DNA from: Oscillospiraceae bacterium
GTDB lineage: Bacteria; Bacillota; Clostridia; Oscillospirales; Ruminococcaceae
Direction of reading: 5' to 3'
Length of the DNA stretch: 49,200 nt
Assembly (NCBI GenBank): GCA_015067145.1
Contig: SVNA01000013.1
Coordinates: 1-49,200 of the forward strand
Under the pieces are notes generated by a model that was not told the DNA's origin, searched no databases, and saw only the letters and a list, made by a program, of their open reading frames with translations. The translations under genes were made by a program, and so were the position numbers. Shown here in pieces: positions 1 through 8,683 of this stretch. Each line of letters starts with the position of its first letter. Position 1 is the stretch's first letter.

Positions 1-667
1 ATGTACCTGTAAGTGGGCCGTATGGTTCGCGGTTGATTTCGATGCCAGCTTCTTCGTAGATACCTGTGAGACGGTCTACATACTGCCAGTCATAGATTGT
101 TTTTTCCATTGGAACATCTTTTGTGTATGGGATGTTGTAGGAGATACCGCCGCCTTCGTAGGATGTGAAACCGCCGTTGTATGTGATTTCAGCAAGGAGA
201 CGAGCGTCTGGTGTACCATGACGAACCTGAAGTGGTGTGTTGAGAGCTTCAACTACTCTGCGGCAGTTTGCAACACCATGGTTAACAGCTGGGAAGCCGT
301 TGAGCATGGAACGGCCTTCTTTCATGGATTCTTCGATACCGTGCTGTGCTTCTTTAAATCTGTTCTGACGTGTGTAGCTGTCGATTGTGGATGGAAGGAG
401 GTCTGCACCGCCTTCGTCCTGAAGGTGTTTCAAAAGTTCGATGTGTTCATCAACAAGAGCAACACCTGCACGTGGCTGGATAAGTGTAATGCCTGCTTCT
501 TTAGCAGCGTTGAGTTTTTTAGTAAAGTTTTTGTGATCTGGGATAGATTTCTGGTATTCTACACCATCTTCAATTTTGAGGCCTGCACCTGTTGGCCACT
601 GGTTGAGAACTTCTTCACGAACTTTGTAAAAATGTTCGTCGGACCATCTTTTATTCATTATTTCCAT
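1..667 (-). CDS. glmE: Glutamate mutase epsilon subunit (methylaspartate mutase E chain), 3' end off the window
   Basis: Catalytic TIM-barrel subunit of adenosylcobalamin-dependent glutamate mutase, which converts L-glutamate to (2S,3S)-3-methylaspartate. Only about 222 N-terminal residues lie in the window; the frame is open to base 1. The start at 667 has an AGGAG ribosome-binding site ten bases upstream and overlaps the end of glmL by 17 bases; a second ATG at 658 is less well spaced. Numbered from 667, arginines fall at residues 66, 100 and 149, the positions known for the substrate-binding arginines of the Clostridium cochlearium enzyme, which supports both identity and start. Motifs visible include QPRAGVAL and RHGTPDAR. 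It is the last visible gene of the fermentation operon; methylaspartate ammonia-lyase would be expected next, outside the window. Confidence 0.95.
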   Translation of the reverse strand, partial: MEIMNKRWSDEHFYKVREEVLNQWPTGAGLKIEDGVEYQKSIPDHKNFTKKLNAAKEAGITLIQPRAGVALVDEHIELLKHLQDEGGADLLPSTIDSYTRQNRFKEAQHGIEESMKEGRSMLNGFPAVNHGVANCRRVVEALNTPLQVRHGTPDARLLAEITYNGGFTSYEGGGISYNIPYTKDVPMEKTIYDWQYVDRLTGIYEEAGIEINREPYGPLTGT

Positions 668-2048
668 CTTTAATTAACTCCTTTTTCATAATTCTGAGTG
701 CTGTTTCCGGGTAGTGAGTGCTCAGCAATCCCATAGCAGCGAGGATATATTTTCTATCTACTAAGATATCTGCTTTTTTAGGTTTCAGTGACATTGCCTG
801 CATATCGCTGTACAGTGCATAGGAAGCAATATCCGCAGTGTTTTCTGTGTGGATAAGTGCACCGCCTGTCACAATAACCTTTCTAACCTGTGTAAGGTCT
901 TTACCCAACTGCATGTAGGTAATACCCATAGGTGTAAAAATCTGCTCCAAATGACCTGCATGACGTGTTACTGCTGTTTCGATTGCCAAAGATGCAAGTG
1001 CTTTGTCAAGCATAATCATATCTTCGTCACCGTTAGGAACAACGTCGGTATGAACAGAAAGATAGTCAATCAGTTCTGTTGCTCTTGCTTCATCCAATCC
1101 GGAAATTTCGCACACTCTGTCGATGTCAGTTGCTTCAACAATACCTTTGATGCTGTAACGCATACCGATATCGCCTTCCACTGTACGTTTTGCGTATGTT
1201 TCACGCAAACCTTTGAGAACAGTACCTGACTGGCTTGGCAAACCCTGACACATAGAGTAGATGTCGGTTGTTGCACCGCCAAGGTCTACACCCACCAGGT
1301 CGCCGATACCATCTTCTTTCTTTGTACCTTTTGCAAGCAGCTTCATAGCTGTGAGCATTGCAGAAGGTGTCGGCATAAGGATATCGCCGATAAGCTCTTC
1401 GGCATCGGAAAGACCTTTTGCCTTTACAATTTCCTGAAGGAAGATTTCTCTGATCTGCTTCTGTGCAGGTTCAATGTTTGGCTGTTCCAGTTTTGGCATT
1501 ACGTTTTCGCAAACGTAGCATTCCTTGCCTGCAGCTGTAAGGATGTCCTTACTTGTAGCAGCACAGTTTCTGTTGCCTGCGTAAACGATTGGGAAATTCT
1601 TTTTGGATTTGGAAAGCATCTGAGCGTTGTATACGATAACTTCCTTATTGCCGCCGTCGATACCACCTGTAAGAAGGGCGATATCCGGATTGATTTCATC
1701 AATCTCTTCAAGGTCAGCTTCTGTAAGCTGGTAGGAATATGTTTTCATAACCTTTGCACCAGCACCAAGGGAAGCCATCTTTGCAGCCTTTGCTGTGAGC
1801 TCCGGCACAAGACCGATTGCCACCATTTTAAGACCGCCTGCTGCAGAAGAACAAGCATACTGTTCACTAAACTGTATATCACCGATTTTTTCTCTGAGAA
1901 GCTTTACTGCGTTATTTAAACCGTCGTTGATGTCGGTTTCAATAGTTGTAAAACTCTGGGAGGTACCGATGATTTCTTCTGTGTCCAAATCAACCGCAGT
2001 AACCTTTGTGTATGTACTGCCAAAGTCAATTAATAATACAGCGTTCAT
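651..2048 (-). CDS. glmL: Glutamate mutase-associated protein GlmL/MutL (ASKHA-fold reactivase-like)
   Basis: 465 residues, the usual length of the MutL/GlmL family that sits between the S and E subunit genes of glutamate mutase and is thought to reactivate the cobalamin enzyme using ATP. The N-terminus carries an actin/hsp70-type phosphate loop ([11 protein letters not shown], about residues 6-16). A second phosphate motif, [11 protein letters not shown], lies in the middle, and a GGALIH adenosine-type motif near the C-terminus. The start has an AAAGG site eight bases upstream. Gene order S-L-E matches the known Clostridium clusters. Some database entries confusingly call this family MutL; it is unrelated to the mismatch repair protein. 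Confidence 0.93.
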   Translation of the reverse strand: MNAVLLIDFGSTYTKVTAVDLDTEEIIGTSQSFTTIETDINDGLNNAVKLLREKIGDIQFSEQYACSSAAGGLKMVAIGLVPELTAKAAKMASLGAGAKVMKTYSYQLTEADLEEIDEINPDIALLTGGIDGGNKEVIVYNAQMLSKSKKNFPIVYAGNRNCAATSKDILTAAGKECYVCENVMPKLEQPNIEPAQKQIREIFLQEIVKAKGLSDAEELIGDILMPTPSAMLTAMKLLAKGTKKEDGIGDLVGVDLGGATTDIYSMCQGLPSQSGTVLKGLRETYAKRTVEGDIGMRYSIKGIVEATDIDRVCEISGLDEARATELIDYLSVHTDVVPNGDEDMIMLDKALASLAIETAVTRHAGHLEQIFTPMGITYMQLGKDLTQVRKVIVTGGALIHTENTADIASYALYSDMQAMSLKPKKADILVDRKYILAAMGLLSTHYPETALRIMKKELIKDGNNE

Positions 2049-2075
2049 TTTAAAGCCTTTCTATACTTTAATCAA

Positions 2076-2486
2076 TTAGCAACCAAGGTCAGCTTTGAGG
2101 TCTGCGATTGTTGTTTCTGCAGATGTTCCTGGAGGATATGCTCTGTCAAAGCCCATTGCTTTAAAGCGTTTTTCAACTTCGTTGAAGTCCTGTTTACCAA
2201 CAACGATGTTGCCGCCAACGTAAAGAAGGATACCTTTAAGGCCTGCTTCATCACATTTTTCTCTCAGACCTGCACAGTCAAGTTCGCCGTGGCCGTAGAG
2301 GGAAGAAACGAGAATTGCGTCTGCACCGGATTCGATTGCAGCCTGGATGTATTCTTCCTGAGAAACCATAACGCCAAGGTTAACAACGTCGAAGCCAGCC
2401 TGTTTGAAAGCGTTGTTCAAAATTGTGTTGCCTACTGCGTGTACATCAGCGCCGATAACGCCGATAACCAATTTTTTCTTTTCCAT
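2076..2486 (-). CDS. glmS: Glutamate mutase sigma subunit (cobalamin-binding S chain)
   Basis: 136 residues, close to the 137 typical of the family. Small B12-binding subunit of glutamate mutase. The cobalamin signature DxHxxG is present as DVHAVG (Asp14, His16, Gly19), giving His16 as the lower axial cobalt ligand. The later S-loop ([10 protein letters not shown]) and GG-loop (YVGGNIVVG) are also present. The start is preceded by GAGGT at eight bases. It partners with glmE, with glmL between them. Not to be confused with glucosamine-6-phosphate synthase, which shares the symbol. Confidence 0.95.
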   Translation of the reverse strand: MEKKKLVIGVIGADVHAVGNTILNNAFKQAGFDVVNLGVMVSQEEYIQAAIESGADAILVSSLYGHGELDCAGLREKCDEAGLKGILLYVGGNIVVGKQDFNEVEKRFKAMGFDRAYPPGTSAETTIADLKADLGC

Positions 2487-2533
2487 TTTTTCTACCTCAC
2501 TTATTTATTTAATAAATGTTTAAAGACTAAAAT

Positions 2534-3094
2534 TTATTTGTTCGCAAATTCAAGATATTCTTTGCGACCAATTTCGTAGAGATTGTTGCCTTCGCTGTCA
2601 ATGATAACGAATGCCGGGAGGTTTTCCACCTCGAGACGGCGGAGAGCTTCTGCACCAAGGTCATCATAAGCAATAACTTCTGCTTTTTTGATACACTGGC
2701 TGAGAAGTGCACCTGCACCACCGATAGCACCAAAGTATACTGCACCAACTTCTTTCATCGCTGCAATAACTTCCGGGCTGCGTTTACCTTTACCAAGCAT
2801 ACCACGCTGGCCAAGACGAATCATTGTTGGAGAATAAGCATCCATTCTGTAGCTTGTTGTAGGACCAGCAGAACCGATAACCTGACCTGGCTGTGCAGGT
2901 GCAGGACCTACATAGTAAACGATTGTATCGCGTACATCGTATGGAAGCTCTTCTCCTCTTTCGTGTGCTTCTACAAGGCGTTTGTGAGCTGCGTCACGGG
3001 ATGTGTAGATAACACCGGAAATCATAACGTTGTCGCCGCATTTAAGGTCTTTTACTTTTTCATAAGTAAGCGGAGTTGTAATGTGTTTTACCAT
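2534..3094 (-). CDS. Class I (iron-sulfur) fumarate hydratase/mesaconase, beta subunit
   Basis: 186 residues, matching the C-terminal swivelling-domain subunit of two-component class I fumarases. Conserved stretches include the TPLTYEKVKDLKCGD start, GSAGPTTSYRMD and a GLGKR-like MLGKG segment, with GAVYFGAIGGAGAL near the end. A GGAGG site nine bases upstream fixes the start. It lies 14 bases downstream of its alpha subunit. Family members hydrate fumarate, mesaconate or tartrate; because it is co-transcribed with glutamate mutase I infer it makes or consumes citramalate/mesaconate in the methylaspartate pathway. Substrate choice cannot be read from the sequence. Confidence 0.88.
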   Translation of the reverse strand: MVKHITTPLTYEKVKDLKCGDNVMISGVIYTSRDAAHKRLVEAHERGEELPYDVRDTIVYYVGPAPAQPGQVIGSAGPTTSYRMDAYSPTMIRLGQRGMLGKGKRSPEVIAAMKEVGAVYFGAIGGAGALLSQCIKKAEVIAYDDLGAEALRRLEVENLPAFVIIDSEGNNLYEIGRKEYLEFANK

Positions 3095-3108
3095 AATTGT
3101 TCTCCTCC

Positions 3109-3948
3109 TTATAAGCTTGCGTGTTTATGGCGTGTTACGTGGCAGTTGATGTTAACTGCTACAGGCAGACCAGCAATATGTGTCGGAAGTGTTTCGATGT
3201 TTACGCACAATGCTGTTGTGAGACCGCCAACACCCTGTGGGCCAAGACCCAGTGCGTTGATTTTTTCAAGAAGTTCTTTTTCCAAATCAGCGTAGAATGG
3301 GTTTGCGTTTCTTTCATCTGTGCTTCTCATCAAAGCTTTTTTGGCAAGATATGCTGCTTTGTCAAATGTACCGCCGATGCCTACACCAACAACGATTGGC
3401 GGACATGGGTTTGGACCTGCATCTTCAACACATTTGATAACAAAATCTTTAACGCCCTGAAGACCATCGGAAGGTTTGAGCATTTTGATCTGGCTCATAT
3501 TTTCGCTGCCGAAGCCTTTTGGAGCAACCATGATATCAAATGTATCACCAGGTACGATGTTATAGTAAATCATAGCAGGTGTGTTGTCTTTTGTGTTAAC
3601 ACGGTCAAGTGGGTCTTTAACCACTGATTTTCTGAGACATCCTTCTACGTAGCCCTGTCTTACACCCTCGTTAACAGCATCTGCGATGTTGCCGTTTACA
3701 TGAACTTCCTGACCAATGTCGAGGAACACACAAGCCATGCCTGTATCCTGACAGATTGGAACTGCATTGTCGAGAGAGATTTCATAGTTTTCTTTGATAA
3801 CGCCTAAAATGCTCTGTGCAAGCGGCCATGGTTCATTTTCGCATGCCTTGCAGATTTTATCCTGGATATCTTCCGGCAAGAAATAGTTTGCTTCCATGCA
3901 AAGTTTCTTAACAACAGCAGTGATATCCTGTGCATTTATTTCTCTCAT
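3109..3948 (-). CDS. Class I (iron-sulfur) fumarate hydratase/mesaconase, alpha subunit
   Basis: 279 residues, the normal length for the [4Fe-4S]-binding alpha subunit of split class I hydratases. The three probable cluster cysteines are Cys66 in PICQDTG, Cys182 in GPNPCPP and Cys269 in NINCH. The start follows AGGAGG closely. It heads the operon alpha-beta-glmS-glmL-glmE behind the promoter at 4035-4063. The cluster is oxygen-labile in this family, in keeping with an anaerobe. Fumarase in central metabolism is the alternative, but co-transcription with glutamate mutase favours mesaconase. Confidence 0.88.
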   Translation of the reverse strand: MREINAQDITAVVKKLCMEANYFLPEDIQDKICKACENEPWPLAQSILGVIKENYEISLDNAVPICQDTGMACVFLDIGQEVHVNGNIADAVNEGVRQGYVEGCLRKSVVKDPLDRVNTKDNTPAMIYYNIVPGDTFDIMVAPKGFGSENMSQIKMLKPSDGLQGVKDFVIKCVEDAGPNPCPPIVVGVGIGGTFDKAAYLAKKALMRSTDERNANPFYADLEKELLEKINALGLGPQGVGGLTTALCVNIETLPTHIAGLPVAVNINCHVTRHKHASL

Positions 3949-4034
3949 TTTTTGCCTCCTATTAAGATTTGTTTTTTAAGATTTTCTACGTCAAAAAGCT
4001 GTTGCACGCTCTTTTTCATACTACCTTAACATAC

Positions 4035-4063
4035 ATTATATAACTTTTGTCTGAATTGTACAA
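4035..4063 (-). promoter_or_regulatory. Sigma-A-type promoter of the hydratase-glutamate mutase operon
   Basis: Minus-strand -35 TTGTAC (4058-4063), a 17-base spacer and a perfect -10 TATAAT (4035-4040). This gives a leader of about 80 bases before the alpha-subunit start. Confidence 0.65.
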
Positions 4064-4221
4064 TATATATAATTTAAGTTGTCTATAACATTTTATTATT
4101 GTTTTTTATTCCCTATAACGATAATTTAAACACTAATAATATTATGTTTCAATTAGCCGCCTAAATTATGTTATTCTGATGATTTTCGCATTAATTATTA
4201 TATCAATCTGTCAGAAAAATA

Positions 4222-4269
4222 CAGAAAAATACAAAACACCCCGCATGCTGTATCTATAACTGCGAGGTG
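4222..4269 (-). terminator. Intrinsic terminator of the 4291-5349 gene
   Basis: Nine-base-pair stem (arms 4261-4269 and 4237-4245) whose single mismatch on the plus strand becomes a G-U pair in the minus-strand RNA. It is followed by a U-rich tract (TTTTGTATTTTT), so it works in the minus direction. Confidence 0.75.
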
Positions 4270-4290
4270 CTTACATTTTATAAAAAGTAT

Positions 4291-5349
4291 TTAATTTTTA
4301 GGCTTTTTATATACAACTTTTTCTGTTTTGGAAGCTGCTGTTTTTTCACCTTTGAAAACCTTTTTATCCTTTACAAAAACAGATTTTTTTATCTGCTTTT
4401 CGGATATTTCAGTCTCTGCAGTATACAACATTTTTCGGATTTCTTCTGTATGCTGTACTGTTTCCCTGTGTGGAAGTTCTGCTTTGTTTTTCTCTTTTTC
4501 CGGCATTGTTTCCTTGGCAGAAATATCTGTTTTTATCTGCAACACATCTTCTGATTTTTCCTTTGTCTCTGTGACACATTCTTCAGTTGCAGTGTCTTTT
4601 TCTGCTTTATCCCTGCTTTTTGGAAGAACGGACAGTGCATTGTCAAGAGCGTATATTCCCATCAGCACAAAGGCAATATTTTTTACAACATCCCCTGAAA
4701 ATTCCTGACCTGTTGCAAAGAAACATATCAGCTCTGCAATGCCGAACATACCGCCGAAAGCAAAGCAGATAAAACCGCTTATATATAACAGCATACGGGA
4801 ATTTTTTGATGGAGCATATACATTTTTGAGGACTGCAAGGATTACAGCAATAATACTTGTATATGACAATACCCTTTGCATAAACTCAGTATAATGCACC
4901 GAATACACATCAAATATTATTATGTCCAGAAACATACCTGCAACAAAGGCTGTAAGCATCAGCATAATAAAAGCGTCCTTTGGTTTTCGGCCCAGTTTTG
5001 TAATACCCAGCAAAACCAGTGCTGCACCGCCGATAATCATAAATACTGCCACTTTGGAGGCTTCAAACTGCATTCCTCCATAAGCCGCAAAGGCTGCACC
5101 TGACAAAACAGCGATTATGCCCGAAGATTTTGAGAAAAACGGTTCAATATTTTTTTCGCCACCGAAGATAAGAACACCGCAGCATACTGTGATAACCACA
5201 AATACAGCCAGCAAAACAGGATTTAACGCAATACCTTTTGTAATAAGAAATCCTGTCTCCCAATCTGTAAATCTTAGGATTTCATATACCCTGCCCGCCA
5301 GTATTCCAACCGAAAGCAGACAGATTAAAACAGATAAACCAAGTGACAT
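4291..5349 (-). CDS. Uncharacterised polytopic membrane protein with charged C-terminal tail
   Basis: 352 residues; I do not recognise a named family. Roughly the first 240 residues hold about seven to eight hydrophobic segments, beginning with LGLSVLICLLSVGILAG. A hydrophilic tail of about 110 residues, rich in Lys, Glu and Thr, ends in KTEKVVYKKPKN. The tail should lie on one face of the membrane and could bind a partner, but no catalytic motif is visible. It is a single-gene unit, divergent from spoIID with a 119-base gap, and ends at a clear terminator. The neighbouring sporulation gene suggests, without proving, a developmental role. Confidence 0.8.
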   Translation of the reverse strand: MSLGLSVLICLLSVGILAGRVYEILRFTDWETGFLITKGIALNPVLLAVFVVITVCCGVLIFGGEKNIEPFFSKSSGIIAVLSGAAFAAYGGMQFEASKVAVFMIIGGAALVLLGITKLGRKPKDAFIMLMLTAFVAGMFLDIIIFDVYSVHYTEFMQRVLSYTSIIAVILAVLKNVYAPSKNSRMLLYISGFICFAFGGMFGIAELICFFATGQEFSGDVVKNIAFVLMGIYALDNALSVLPKSRDKAEKDTATEECVTETKEKSEDVLQIKTDISAKETMPEKEKNKAELPHRETVQHTEEIRKMLYTAETEISEKQIKKSVFVKDKKVFKGEKTAASKTEKVVYKKPKN

Positions 5350-5421
5350 AATATATTCCTTTGCACATTCATAATGTTAAATTCAGATTCATAGTATGTA
5401 TTGTATACCAAACACAAGAAA

Positions 5422-5449
5422 AAGGCAATGTCTGTACAGGACGTGCCTT
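5422..5449. repeat. Inverted repeat in the spoIID leader
   Basis: AAGGCA (5422-5427) pairs with TGCCTT (5444-5449), with further partial pairing inside. It lies about 20 bases upstream of the spoIID start. Read on the minus strand it is followed by TTTTTC, so it might stop antisense transcription; read on the plus strand it is an untranslated-leader hairpin. Confidence 0.4.
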
Positions 5450-5468
5450 ATTAAAAGTGAGGATTGTT

Positions 5469-6467
5469 ATGAAAAGCTTTATCTGTATTTTTGCTGTTTT
5501 TTTATCCATAAACATATTTGTTCCTTCAATATACTACAGAGTTTATCACGGAACCGATAAATCTATTCCTGCCGCACCATCTTCCCCTTTTGAATCTCCC
5601 TTTTTTTCCGAAACTCAGAAAGGTGATAGTTACGTATATTATCTGTACAATCTGGAAACCGGACAGACCGACGAATTTGATATTATATCTTTTCTTGTAG
5701 GAAGTGCTGCCTGTGAGGTTCCAGCCTCCTATAACATCGAAGCAATAAAAGCTCAGATGATTGCCTGTCACAGCTATTATCTTTACTGCCGCGAAAACGG
5801 TCTGCCTGATGACGATCTTAATCTGAGTTATGATGAGAGCCGTATGCAGAAATATGCCTCTAAAAACCGCTTAAAAGAATTCTGGGGCAACGGATTTGAT
5901 GACAACTACAAAAAATTTATGGAATGTGCCAAAGAGGTCAGGGATATTGTTGTGACCTATAAGGGAAAAACAGCTCTCACCCCCTACTATGCTGTATCCT
6001 GCGGAACAACCCAGTCCAGCGAAAACGAATGGGGCAATGCACTGGAGTATCTTGTCCCTGTTGAAAGCAGAACCGATGCACTGAGCGACAGTTATCTTAA
6101 GATAAAAACATTTACTGTACAGGAAATGTACGACCGTTTTATACTGAATTTCGCAGGGCTTGAGCTGGATATGGAGCATCCTGAAGAATGGATTGGCGAC
6201 ATAAGCTACAACGAATCGGGATATGTGGACACAGTAAAAATAAATAAAAACAAAATAAGAGGACGGGATTTCCGCAAATACTTCGAACTCCCGTCCAGCT
6301 GTTTTATGATATTTTTTGAAGACAATGAATTTTCAATAGCTACAAAAGGATATGGTCACGGAGTAGGCCTGTCTCAGTTTGGCAGCAACCAGATGGCTGC
6401 AGAGGGAAAAAACTTTGAAGAAATTCTGAACCATTACTTTCCAAACACCAGACTGTCAACCATTTGA
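5469..6467 (+). CDS. spoIID: Stage II sporulation protein D (SpoIID/LytB-domain lytic transglycosylase)
   Basis: 332 residues from the ATG at 5469, which follows a GAGG site; the frame is open further upstream, but those bases lack a ribosome site. An N-terminal hydrophobic segment (about residues 4-22) should anchor it in the mother-cell membrane. The SpoIID domain starts near residue 70, with the conserved region AACEVPASYNIEAIKAQ; Glu83 corresponds to the catalytic acid. The C-terminus has the typical GYGHGVGLSQFGSNQMA signature. In known spore-formers SpoIID strips peptidoglycan glycan strands to drive engulfment with SpoIIM and SpoIIP. It is monocistronic and convergent with the AraC gene 20 bases away. 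Confidence 0.9.
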   Translation: MKSFICIFAVFLSINIFVPSIYYRVYHGTDKSIPAAPSSPFESPFFSETQKGDSYVYYLYNLETGQTDEFDIISFLVGSAACEVPASYNIEAIKAQMIACHSYYLYCRENGLPDDDLNLSYDESRMQKYASKNRLKEFWGNGFDDNYKKFMECAKEVRDIVVTYKGKTALTPYYAVSCGTTQSSENEWGNALEYLVPVESRTDALSDSYLKIKTFTVQEMYDRFILNFAGLELDMEHPEEWIGDISYNESGYVDTVKINKNKIRGRDFRKYFELPSSCFMIFFEDNEFSIATKGYGHGVGLSQFGSNQMAAEGKNFEEILNHYFPNTRLSTI

Positions 6468-6486
6468 TAGCATTTGTTTATTCTGA

Positions 6487-7293
6487 CTAATAATAAATTT
6501 CCGGGTCTATTCTAAGACTCATCTGATTTGGCAGATACTGTGAATTAAGTATCTTTGTTTTATAGGCCATAGGTGTTTCCCCTGTGGCTTTTTTAAAAGC
6601 TTTGCACAGATAGTTATCGCCGGAAAATCCTGTGCGGATTGCTATTGCGTTGAGCGACATATTTGTTTCCACCAGCATCTGTTTAACCGCTTCTATCCTT
6701 ACATTCGAGAGGTATTTACCCGGTGTGATACCTGTGTATTTATAAAATTCACGCACAAGATGGCTCTTTGATACATTGAGATTTTCGGCAAGTTCTTCCA
6801 CGCCGTAAACTCTGGAGTAATTCTGCTTGATAAGAGAAACTGCCTGTGCAACAATTTTGGATGCCACCACGCTTTTTTTATCACTGCTGTTGAGGGTGTT
6901 GATTATTTCAAAAGCCACATTGCACAGATAACTTTCCGACACAAAATCATAGTTGGAGACAATCTGCAGTATCTGCTGTGGCAAAAACGGTGCAAAAACA
7001 CCACTGGTTACAAAAGCACCGGCATATTCCTTGCAGAATTTCTGTGCAATGCTTCCATCAACATTAACTGCCATAATATGTCCGTCATTTATTATATCAA
7101 CAGAAACAGGCCCTGTGGCATACACAATTTCTCCTGTGTTCACGGTTATACTTTTATCCTCCCAATGCACGATGCATCTTGCAGAGGATACCAGAAAAAT
7201 ATTTATTCCATTGTAATCATAATTTACTGTCTGTTCTCCCTGCAAATCCAAAGGATATCTGCAGTAACAATAGTCCTGCAAATTCAGTGCCAT
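6487..7293 (-). CDS. AraC-family transcriptional regulator
   Basis: 268 residues from the ATG at 7293, chosen because GAGGTG lies just upstream; a GTG at 7302 would add three residues but overlaps that site. The N-terminal 150 residues look like a cupin-type sensing domain (GEIVYATGPVSVDI). The C-terminal 100 residues carry two helix-turn-helix motifs: YGVEELAENLNVSKSHLVREF, followed by the AraC signature around NAIAIRTGFSGDNYLCKAFK and TGETPMAYK. The likely ligand is a sugar or small metabolite. No sugar operon adjoins it; the divergent neighbour is a GT8 glycosyltransferase 236 bases away, a possible but unproven target. Confidence 0.9.
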   Translation of the reverse strand: MALNLQDYCYCRYPLDLQGEQTVNYDYNGINIFLVSSARCIVHWEDKSITVNTGEIVYATGPVSVDIINDGHIMAVNVDGSIAQKFCKEYAGAFVTSGVFAPFLPQQILQIVSNYDFVSESYLCNVAFEIINTLNSSDKKSVVASKIVAQAVSLIKQNYSRVYGVEELAENLNVSKSHLVREFYKYTGITPGKYLSNVRIEAVKQMLVETNMSLNAIAIRTGFSGDNYLCKAFKKATGETPMAYKTKILNSQYLPNQMSLRIDPEIYY

Positions 7294-7529
7294 ATCTGTC
7301 ACCTCACATCAATATTTTCCCATTTTTCAACGTAATCATTATGTTTTATTATATTATATGCAATTTAAAATATCAATATTTTATTACCTTTATTAACACA
7401 TTTTTACCATAAAAAATTCACACATATGATTTTTTTATGAAAAAAAGTCAAAACTCAGTATGTATACATCATTTTTTCACACTGCGGTATGTATCATAGT
7501 TTAAAATACTGCTAAAGGAGAACTGTAAA

Positions 7530-8333
7530 TTGAATATACTTGTAACCCTGGACAAAGGATATATAAATCCACTGTGTGTTATGCTGAGTTCTCTTGCAGA
7601 CAGCCATCCTGACACATTTTTTGATATATATGTAATGAATAAATCCTTTAAATGTGCTGATTATGAATATATTAAACACAGGCTTAACAGTGAAAAAATA
7701 CGGTTTCACGATATAAAAGTGGATGACAGTATGCTGGCGGGTGCTCCTGTGACAGACAGATATCCTCACGAGATGTACTACCGCATATTCGCAGCAAAAT
7801 TTCTGCCCGTAAATATAGATAAAATACTGTATCTGGATCCGGATTTGGTTGTGATTAAAAATCTGGATGAACTTTACTGCCTAGACCTTGGCGACAATTA
7901 TTTTGCCGCAGCAAGCCATGTGGGAAAGCCTTTGCAGAAGCTGAATGAAATACGCCTGCAAATGTGCTCAAAAGGACCATATATCAATTCCGGTGTTATG
8001 CTTATGAACCTGGATGCCCTGCGTAGAGAACAGAATTACGGGGTGGTTTTTGATTATATTGAAAAGAATAAAAATATCCTTTTTCTTCCCGATCAGGATA
8101 TTATAAGTGCTGTTTACAGCGATAAAATAGTTACCATTGACCCATATATTTATAATATGACCGAACGCATGCTGGCATCCCATAAAAGTGTGAAAATGGA
8201 TATAGATTATCAATGGGTACAGAAAAACAGTGCAATTATACACTACTGTGGCAGAAACAAGCCCTGGAAAGAAAATTATATGGGAACACTGGATATTTTT
8301 TATAAAAAATATTCAGCCGTAATCGACTGCTGA
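7530..8333 (+). CDS. Family 8 glycosyltransferase (LgtC/GspA-like)
   Basis: 267 residues starting at a TTG codon (7530) preceded nine bases upstream by AAAGGAG; no ATG fits. The N-terminus MNILVTLDKGYINPLCVMLSSL is the GT8 opening, and the metal/nucleotide-sugar-binding DxD motif is LDPDLV (Asp103, Asp105). Later blocks INSGVMLMNLDALR and FLPDQDIISAVY, and the C-terminal IIHYCGRNKPW, are all standard for GT8 galactosyl/glucosyltransferases. It has no signal peptide and would act at the cytoplasmic face. Acceptor unknown. It stands alone, divergent from the AraC regulator. Confidence 0.9.
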   Translation: MNILVTLDKGYINPLCVMLSSLADSHPDTFFDIYVMNKSFKCADYEYIKHRLNSEKIRFHDIKVDDSMLAGAPVTDRYPHEMYYRIFAAKFLPVNIDKILYLDPDLVVIKNLDELYCLDLGDNYFAAASHVGKPLQKLNEIRLQMCSKGPYINSGVMLMNLDALRREQNYGVVFDYIEKNKNILFLPDQDIISAVYSDKIVTIDPYIYNMTERMLASHKSVKMDIDYQWVQKNSAIIHYCGRNKPWKENYMGTLDIFYKKYSAVIDC

Positions 8334-8427
8334 TATGAATACTGATATTTTTCAACAGTGTATAAACAATGATAATCGTCTCATAATATAACCGACATTA
8401 ATGCTATATTTGCTTATGGAGGCAGTT

Positions 8428-8613
8428 ATGAAATTTTTTGTAAACAACGATTGTATCGGCTGCGGACTTTGTCCCTCCGTATGTCCCGAAGTTTTTTCCA
8501 TGACAGATGACGGTGTGGCAAAAGCTGCTGAAAATGATGTTGCAGGCAGCACAGCAGCCTGTGCCCAGGAAGCCCAGGAACAGTGTCCTGTGAGTGCTAT
8601 TGAGCACGATTAG
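8428..8613 (+). CDS. Single-cluster [4Fe-4S] ferredoxin
   Basis: 61 residues from the ATG at 8428, which follows GGAGG; an upstream in-frame ATG at 8401 lacks a site. Cysteines 9, 12 and 15 (CIGCGLC) plus Cys53 (CPVSAI) would ligate one [4Fe-4S] cluster. Cys19 and Cys45 sit where Thermotoga and Desulfovibrio gigas-type ferredoxins have a disulfide pair. The spacing is that of monocluster ferredoxins rather than the 2[4Fe-4S] clostridial type. It is a soluble low-potential electron carrier; no partner enzyme is next to it. It ends at a shared terminator. Confidence 0.92.
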   Translation: MKFFVNNDCIGCGLCPSVCPEVFSMTDDGVAKAAENDVAGSTAACAQEAQEQCPVSAIEHD

Positions 8614-8640
8614 CCATAGCGAAACAGAGCTGCTCACAAG

Positions 8641-8669
8641 CAAGCACCCGTATGACATATGGGTGCTTG
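8641..8669. terminator. Bidirectional terminator between ferredoxin and the M15 enzyme
   Basis: Nine-base-pair stem, CAAGCACCC (8641-8649) with GGGTGCTTG (8661-8669), between two convergent genes. The T-rich flank is modest (TTTGC on the plus side). Confidence 0.65.
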
Positions 8670-8683
8670 TTTGCATTATATTT

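Larger units (their letters stand above)
3949..4290. other. AT-rich intergenic region upstream of the fermentation operon
   Basis: 342 bases without a gene. It holds the operon promoter at 4035-4063 and the terminator of the neighbouring membrane-protein gene at 4222-4269. The rest is AT-rich, with no convincing reading frame, repeat or RNA structure that I can see. Confidence 0.7.

Noticed and set aside
218-673. Plus-strand open frame opposite glmE
   Set aside because: Cys/Phe-rich antisense shadow of a conserved coding frame; no ribosome site.
8361-8392. Fur-box-like sequence (atgataatcgtctcat) before the ferredoxin gene
   Set aside because: Only one half resembles GATAATGATAATCATTATC; the other half does not fit.
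8401-8427. Upstream ATG extending the ferredoxin by nine residues
   Set aside because: No ribosome site before it; the ATG at 8428 follows GGAGG and gives the standard ferredoxin N-terminus.
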